Source: Atriophallophorus winterbourni (taxonomy: Eukaryota; Platyhelminthes; Trematoda; Plagiorchiida; Microphallidae). Taken from it: DNA of 64,000 nt. The notes below the pieces were generated by a model. That model was not told the DNA's origin and did not search any database. It saw nothing but the letters and a program-made list of their open reading frames with translations. Positions within the stretch are counted from its first letter, which is position 1; each line of letters opens with the position of its first letter. The stretch spans positions 124,001 to 188,000 of the forward strand of contig JACCGJ010010096.1 of the NCBI GenBank assembly GCA_013407085.1, written 5' to 3'. Below, one piece after another: positions 57,542-64,000 of this stretch. Position numbers and translations under genes: made by a program.

Positions 57542-58424
57542 GTGTGCAGTATTGAATGTCGTCCGCCTCCAATTCGTGTTGTACACATGATCATATTTTA
57601 AGTAGTCCCAGTCCAGACTATCTTGGCTACGAGTCGGACGACTTACGAATCTCGAATGAGTATTTATAATTCTTTCGCCAGACTACCACATTTAGAACCC
57701 AATTATACCCGTCCAGTCTTTAACCCACCGGCAACATCCATTTATGACTTTGCAGCAGTTTTCTAATGCAGCGTGAACTGGACGTGAATTTTCTCTTATT
57801 TCGCTTTTCAGGTTTCCGTGTGGCTTTTTCGTAGTGCGGGTCAATCGCGCGAATATCATCATCGTAGTCCTACGTGTTACAGCATTGGCCACCATTCGCC
57901 ATCTGACCGATCACGAATTCGCAATGTGAATATTTCTCCAAGTTGTCTCACGCCAGTGGCGGTGTGTCCCATTGGTTTTGCAGTTTGCCGATGTCGCTGT
58001 TCCTACTTTAATCCAATACAAGGTAAGATGGCATTGATTAATCCAGCTGTGTGTGGTTATTATATAACTTTGCACAGAAACAGATTTGATATATAATGCT
58101 ACTCATCAGTGCTGCACCATGCGACATACCGAACTTTATTCAAGACAATCGTCCTTGTAACAATTAGTAAACAAATTTCGATCTTATTGGAGCTCATTAG
58201 TATTTTAAATCTATATTACTTTTGCAGGATCTTGCTTGCATGTAAACAGGATCCCGAACTGTGAGATGAGCAGCACGGACATAGATTGTACGCGGGCTAA
58301 ATTATCATCATCGTGGTTCAGCTTAGACATATATTCAAATGAAAATATAAATGGTAGTGTGACTGCAGCAAGTGTTCCATCATGTACACCGCTTTCGTTG
58401 GCAGATACATTTATCTCGGTGTAA
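57542..58424 (+). pseudogene. Tandem gene unit (U10), broken exon D
   Basis: ATT start and TAA in exon D. Exon A (57812-58022) and exon C (58228-58424) are open. Exon C reads PSCTPLSLADTFISV at the end. Confidence 0.7.
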
Positions 58425-58804
58425 GCTTCACAGCACCGGAGTACTGCATGATTGCACATCCGTGTACATCTCACGCTACACAATCATTCCTACCAACATA
58501 TATCGAATAAGCATTTATAAATTTATACACACGCTAATAAAATCGGATTGCGCTGCAAACCTGAATAACCTGAAAGTGTGAAGCTACATCTTTTGTTTTC
58601 CGATCTCTGTTTCCGTCCATCCGGTTAGATGAAATGTAACCTGACACTGAATAAATCTGTTGTTATTTATCATGTAAGCGACTATTTATAAGTAGTTGAC
58701 ACTTTGAAAAATTCACAAAGCTCGTCACGACGTTCCGCAACGTGACCACAGGACTGAATCATTACCAACTTCAGGTGTGAAGTATTAAATGTCGTCCGCC
58801 TCCA

Positions 58805-59657
58805 ATGCGTGTTGTACAAATGATCACATTTTTAGTAGTCTCAGACAAGACTATCTTGGCTACGAGTCGGCCGACTTACGAATCTCGAATGAGTATTTAT
58901 GAATCTTTCGCCAGACTGCCACATTTAGAAGCCAATTATACCCGTCCAGTCATTAAGCCACCTGCAACATCCATTTATGACTTTGCAGCGGTTTTCTTTT
59001 GCAGCGTGAAGTGGACGTGAAATTTCTCTTATTTCGCTTTTTAGGTTTCCGTGTCGCCTTTTCGTAGTGCGGGTCGATCGCGTGATCATCATTATCGTAG
59101 TCCTACGTGTTACGGCATTGGCCACCATCCGCCATCTGACCGATCACGAATTCGCAATGTGAATATTTCACCAAGTTGTCTCACGCCTGTGGCGGTGTGC
59201 CCTATTGGTTTTGCAGTTTGCCGATGTCGCTGTTCCTACTTTCATCCAATACAAGGTAAGATGACATTGATTAATCCAGCTGTGTGTGGTTATTATATAA
59301 CATTGTAGAGAAATAGTTTTGATGTATATTGCTACTCATCAGTGCTGGACCATGCGACATATCGAACTTTATTCAAGACAATCGTCCTTGTAACAATTAG
59401 TAAACAAATTTCGATCTTATTGGAGCTCATTAGTATTTTAAATCTATATTACTTTTGTAGGATCTTGCTTGCATGTAAACAGGATCCCGAACTGTGAGAT
59501 GAGCAGCACGGACATAGATTGTACGCGGGCTAAATTATCATCATCGTGGTTCAGCTTAGACATATATTCAAATGAAAATATAAATGGTAGTGTGACTGCA
59601 GCAAGTGTTCCAACATGTACACCGCTCTCGTTGGCAAATAAATTTTTCTCGGTGTGA
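58805..59657 (+). CDS. Secreted Cys-rich protein of the tandem family, 3 exons, intact (U11)
   Basis: Model: 58805-59005, 59045-59255, 59461-59657 (609 nt, 202 aa). Signal peptide MRVVQMITFLVVSDKTILA, then SRPTYESRMSIYESFARLPH and ANYTRP (possible N-glycosylation). Exon A reads VSVSPFRSAGRSRDHHYRSP and has the full Cys cluster CPIGFAVCRCRCSYFHPIQ. Exon C reads GSCLHVNRIPNCEMSSTDID and ends ANKFFSV-stop. Introns: 39 nt (GTGAAG...TTTTTAG) and 205 nt (GTAAGATG...TTTTGTAG). The 3' splice site before exon D is present (58774) and AATAAA follows at 59883-59888. Together with U1 this is the best candidate for a working copy. The function is unknown. Confidence 0.7.
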
Positions 59658-60008
59658 GCTTCACAGCACCGGAGTACTGCATGATTGCACATCCGTGTAC
59701 ATCTCACGCTGCACAATAATTCCTACCAATATATTTCGAATAAGCATTTATTAATTTATACACAGGCTAATAAATTTGGATTGCGCTGCAAACCTGAGTA
59801 ACCTGAAAATGTGAACCTACATCTTTTGTTTTCCGATCTCTGTTTCCGTCCATCCGGTTAGATGAAATGTAACCTGACACTGAATAAATCTGTTGTTATT
59901 TATCATGTAAGCGACTATTTATAAGTAGTTGACACTTTGAAAAATTCACAAAAGCTCGTCACGACGTTCCGCAACGTGACCACAGGACTGGGTTATTTCC
60001 TATTTCAG

Positions 60009-60890
60009 GTGTGCAGTATTAAATGTCGTCCGCCTTCAATTCGTGTTGTACACATGATCATATTTTTAGTAGTCCCAGTCCAGACTATCTTGGCTACGAG
60101 TCGGCCGACTTACGAATCTCGAATAAGTATTTATAATTCTTTCGCCAGACTGCCACATTTAGAACCCAATTATACCCGTCCAGTCATTAAGCCACCGGCA
60201 ACATCCATTTATGACTTTGCAGCAGTTTTCTAATGCAGCGTGAACTGGACGTGAATTTTCTCTTATATCGCTTTTCAGGTTTCCGTGTGGCTTTTTCGTA
60301 GTGCGGGTCAATCGCGTGATTATCATCATCGTAGTCCTACGTGTTATGGCATTGGCCACCATCCGCCATCTGACCGATCACGAATCCGCAATGTGAATAT
60401 TTCTCCAAGTTGTCTCACGCCAGTGGCGGTGTGACATATTGGTTTTGCAGTTTGCCGATGTCGCTCATCCTACTTTCATCCAATACAAGGTAAGATGGCA
60501 TTGATTAATCCAGCTGTGTGTGGTTATTATATAACTTTGCACAGAAATAGATTTGATATATATTGCTACTCATCAGTGCTGGACCATGCGACATACCGAA
60601 CTTTATTCAAGACAATCGTCCTTGTAACAATTAGTAAACAAATTTCGATCTTATTGTAGCTCATTAGTATTTCAGATCTGTATTACTTTTGTAGGATCTT
60701 GCTTGCATGTAAACAGGAGTCCGAACTGTGAGATGAGCAGCACGGACATAGATTGTACGCGGGCTAAATTATTATCATCGTGGTTCAGCCTAGACAGATA
60801 TATTCAAATGAAAATATAAATGGTGGTGTGACTGCAGCAAGTGTTCCAACATGTACACCGCTTTCGTTGGCAGATACATTTATATCGGTG
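60009..60890 (+). pseudogene. Tandem gene unit (U12), broken
   Basis: ATT start and TAA in exon D. Exon A stops early (GTGTGACATATTGG, TGA at the Cys position of VCPIG). Exon C has the two-base insertion near 60795. Three independent lesions. Confidence 0.7.
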
Positions 60891-61273
60891 TAAGCTTCAC
60901 AGCACCGGAGTACTGCATGATTGCACATCCGTGTACATCTCACGCTACACAATCATTCCTACCAACATATGTCGAATAAGCATTTATAAATTTGTACACA
61001 CGCTAATAAATTTGGATTGCGCTGCAAACCTGAGTAACATGATAATGTGAACCTACATCTGTTGTTTTCCGATCTCTGTTTCCGTGCATCCGGTTAGATG
61101 AAATGTAACCTGACACTGAATAAATCTGTTGTTATTTATCATGTAAGCGACTATTTATAAGTAGTTGACACTTTGAAAAATTCACAAAGCTCGTCACGAA
61201 GTTCCGCAACGTGACCACAGGACTGAATCATTACCAACTTCACGTGTGAAGTATTAAACGTCGTCCGCCTCTA

Positions 61274-62126
61274 ATGCGTGTTGTACAAATGATCATATTT
61301 TTAGTAGTCCCAGTCCAGACTATCTTGGCTACGAGTCGGCCGACTTACGAATCTCGAATGAGTATTTATGAATCTTTCGCCAGACTGCCACATTTAGAAG
61401 CTAATTATACCCGTCCAGTCATTAAGCCACCTGCAACATCCATTTATGACTTTGCAGCGGTTTTCTATTGCAGCGTGAACTGGACGTGAATTTTCTCTTA
61501 TTTCGCTTTTCAGCTTTTCGTGTCGCCTTTTCGTAGTGCGGGTCGATCGCGTGATCATCATTATCGTAGTCCTACGTGTTACGGCATTGGCCACCATCCG
61601 CCATCTGACCGATCACGATTCCGCAATGTGAATATTTCTCCAAGTTGTCTCACGCCAGTGGCGGTGTGCCATATTGGTTTTGCAGTTTGCCGATGTCGCT
61701 GTTCCTACTTTCATCCAATACAAGGTAAGACGGCATTGATTAATCCATCTGTGTGTGGTTATTATATAACTTTGTAGAGAAATAGATTTGATATATATTG
61801 CTACTCATCAGTGCTGGACCATGCGACATACCGAACTTTATTCAAGACAATCGTCCTTGTAACAATTAGTAAACAAATTTCGATCTTATTGTAGCTCATT
61901 AGTATTTTAGATCTATATTACTTTTGTAGGATCTTGCTTGCATGTAAACAGGATCCCGAACTGTGAGATGAGCAGCACGGACATAGATTGTACGCGGGCT
62001 AAATTATCATCATCGTGGTTCAGCCTAGACATATATTCAAATGACAATATAAATGGTAGTGTGACTGCAGCAAGTGTTCCAACATGTACACCGCTATCGT
62101 TGGCAAATAAATTTTTCTCGGTGTAA
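61274..62126 (+). CDS. Secreted Cys-rich protein of the tandem family, coding exons intact (U13)
   Basis: Model: 61274-61474, 61514-61724, 61930-62126 (609 nt, 202 aa). Signal peptide MRVVQMIIFLVVPVQTILA. Exon A carries CHIGFAVCRCRCSYFHPIQ, exon C GSCLHVNRIPNCEMSSTDID. All splice phases agree with U1 and U11. The site before exon D has lost its AG (CAACTTCACGTGTG near 61243), so this unit would have to use another 5' exon junction or read-through. U13 and U11 share the unusual GAATCATTACCAACTT stretch before exon D, and so belong to one sub-family. Confidence 0.6.
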
Positions 62127-62505
62127 GCTGCACACACCGGAGTACTGCATATTGCAACATCCGTGTACATCTCACGCTACACAATCATTCCAACTAACAT
62201 ATATCGAATAAGCCTTTATAAATTTATACACAGGTTAATAAATTTGGACTCCGCTGCAAACCTGAGTAACCTGAAAATGTGAAATAATATCTGTTGTTTT
62301 CCGATCTCTGTTTCCGTGCATCCGGTTAGATGAAATGTAACCTGACACTGAATAAATCTGTTGTTATTTATCATGTAAGCGACTATTTATAAGTAGTTGA
62401 CACTTTGAAAAATTCACAAAGCTTGTCACGACGTTCCGCAACGTGACCACAGGACTGCGTTATTTCCTATTTCAGGTGTGCAGTATTAAATGTCGTCCGC
62501 CTCCA

Positions 62506-63355
62506 ATGCGTGTTGTACACATTATCATATTTTTAGTAGTCCCAGTCCAGACTATCTTGGCTACGAGTCGGCCGACTTACGAATCTCGAATGAGTATTTA
62601 TGAATCTTTCGCCAGACTGCCACATTTAGAAGCCAATTATACCCGTTCAGTCATTAAGCCACCGGCAACATCCATTTATGACTTTGCAGCGGTTTTCTAT
62701 TGCAGCGTGACCTGGACGTTAATTTTCTCTTATTTCGCTTTTCAGGTTTCCGTGTCGCCTTTTCGTAGTGCGGGTCGATCGCGTGATCATCATTATCGTA
62801 GTCCTGCCTGTTACAGCATTGGCCACCATCCGCCATCTGACCGATCACGAATTCGCAATGTGAATATTTCTCCAAGTTGTCTCACGCCAGTGGCGGTGTG
62901 CCCTATTTTTTGCAGTTTGCCGATGTCGCTGTTTCTACCTTCATCCAATACAAAGTAAAATGACATTGATTGATCCAGTTGTGTGTGGTTATTATATAAC
63001 TTTGTAGAAAAATTGATTTGACGTATATTGCTACTCATCAGTGCTGGACCATGCGACATATCGAACTTTATTCAAGACAATCGTCCTTGTAACAATTAGT
63101 AAACAAATTTCGATCCTATTGGAGCTAATAAGTATTTTGAATCTATATTTTTTTGTAGGATCTCGCTTGCATGTTTACAGGATCCCGAACTGTGAGATGA
63201 GCAGCACGGACATAGATTGTACGCGGGCTAAATTATTATCATCGTGGTTCAGCCTAGACATATATTCAAATGAAAATATAAATGGTAGTGTGACTGCAGC
63301 AAGTGTTCGAACATGTACACCGCTATCGTTAGCAGATAAATTTATCTCAGTGTAA
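62506..63355 (+). pseudogene. Tandem gene unit (U14), frameshift in exon A
   Basis: Exon D (62506-62706) is intact, with MRVVHIIIFLVVPVQTILA. The stop in the 39-nt D-A intron is mutated (GACGTTAATT in place of GACGTGAATT), so D and A also read as one open frame. Exon A (62746-62954) lacks two bases (CCTATTTTTTGCAG), which destroys the CRCRC motif, and its donor is weakened (CAAAGTAAAA). Exon C (63159-63355) is open. Confidence 0.7.
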
Positions 63356-63705
63356 GCTTCACAGCACCGGAGTACTGCATGATTGCACATCCGTGTACAT
63401 CTCACGCCACACAATCATTCCTACCAACATATATCGAATTAGCATTTATTGAATTATACACAAGCTAATAAATTTGAATTGCGCTGCGAACCTGAGTAAC
63501 CTGAAAATGTGAACCTACATCTTTTGTTTTCCGATCTCTGTTTCCGTCCATCCGGTTAGATGAAATGTAACCTGACACTGAATAAATCTGTTGTTATTTA
63601 TCACGTAAGCGACTATTTATAAGTAGTTGACACTTTGAAAAATTCACAAAGCTCGTCACGACGTTCCGCAACGTGACCACAGGACTGGGTTTTTTCATAT
63701 TTCAG

Positions 63706-64000
63706 GTGTGCAGTATTAAATGTCGTCCGCCTCTAATTCGTGTGGTACACATGATCACATTTTTAGTAGTTCCAGTCCAGACTATCTTGGCTACGAGTCG
63801 GCCGACTTACGAATCTCGAATGAGTATTTATGATTCTTTCGCCAGACTGCCACATTTAGAAGCCAATTATACCCGTCCAGTCATTAGGCCACCGGCAACA
63901 TCCATTTATGACTTAGCAGCAGTATTCTTTTGCAGCGTGAACTAGACGTGAATTTTCTCTTATTTCGCTTTTCAGTTTTCCGTGTCGCCTTTTCGTAGTG
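63706..64000 (+). pseudogene. Tandem gene unit (U15), cut by window end
   Basis: 3' splice site at 63705. ATT replaces the start codon. Exon D is otherwise open (MITFLVVPVQTILA ... LAAVFFCS). Exon A begins at 63976 and continues beyond the window. Confidence 0.7.

Larger units (their letters stand above)
43808..64000 (+). repeat. Right array: tandem repeat of about 1,232 bp, each unit a 3-exon gene
   Basis: Fifteen unit starts, taken at the 3' splice site of exon D, are at 45946, 47177, 48410, 50145, 51378, 52611, 53843, 55075, 56309, 57542, 58775, 60009, 61244, 62476 and 63706. Spacing is 1,230-1,235 bp except for the unit with a 505-bp insertion. Before these lie two irregular units (43810 and 44984). 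The array runs off the right edge. Each unit contains exon D (about 231 nt), a 39-nt intron, exon A (211 nt), an intron of about 205 nt, exon C (197 nt to the stop), an AATAAA and about 117 nt to the next unit. Confidence 0.95.

Noticed and set aside
43808..64000. The array as a plain non-coding satellite
   Set aside because: Splice phases agree across three exons, several copies are open over 202 codons, and a signal peptide is preserved. A plain satellite would not be expected to keep these.
1..64000. CRISPR arrays, bacterial operons, riboswitches
   Set aside because: Repeats are far too long for CRISPR, and introns plus retroelements show eukaryotic DNA.

Overview
The window is repeat-dominated DNA from a eukaryote. 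There are no bacterial operons, rRNA or tRNA genes. The CR1-like non-LTR retrotransposons with TTGAATC tails, the Penelope-like fragments and the short GT-AG introns (39, 128 and about 205 nt) suggest a parasitic flatworm, probably a trematode. That placement is inference; no host gene here fixes the taxon.

Layout. 1-2968: a broken CR1-like element on the minus strand. 3646-5198 and 6912-7977: two copies of an internally deleted CR1 derivative. Between them lie three 350-bp tandem repeats and a Penelope-like GIY-YIG fragment. 7978-31425: a disrupted array of a 1.2-1.35 kb unit (left array). It is interrupted by two CR1 copies (one carrying a complete Ty3/Gypsy element at 15749-19843 with 154-bp LTRs and a CCCTG duplication), a non-coding retroposon (22312-22977) and two Penelope-like insertions with inverted terminal repeats and a hammerhead-like motif. 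31426-41743: nested CR1 elements, with a full-length but broken copy (36381-41358) inside another. 41744-43807: the only stretch with no recognisable repeat, holding two possible host exons. 43808-64000: a regular tandem array with a period of about 1,232 bp (right array).

The most interesting content is the tandem unit. It is not a simple satellite. Each unit holds three exons (called D, A and C here) whose splice phases match. Together they encode a secreted protein of about 202 aa: a signal peptide, a Ser/Arg/His-rich stretch, then a Cys-rich region with 11 Cys in all. I do not recognise the family. Three units (45976, 58805, 61274) are open across all exons and a fourth (47192) is open from an alternative ATG; the rest carry start-codon, nonsense, splice or frameshift lesions. 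An AATAAA lies about 117 nt before the 3' splice site of the next unit. This leaves little room for a promoter per unit and suggests polycistronic transcription resolved by spliced-leader trans-splicing.

Nearly all retroelement genes are broken. The array copies therefore sit in a transposon-rich region that is amplified and reshuffled by unequal exchange, as the 2-unit and 2.9-kb higher-order repeats and the matching insertion junctions show.
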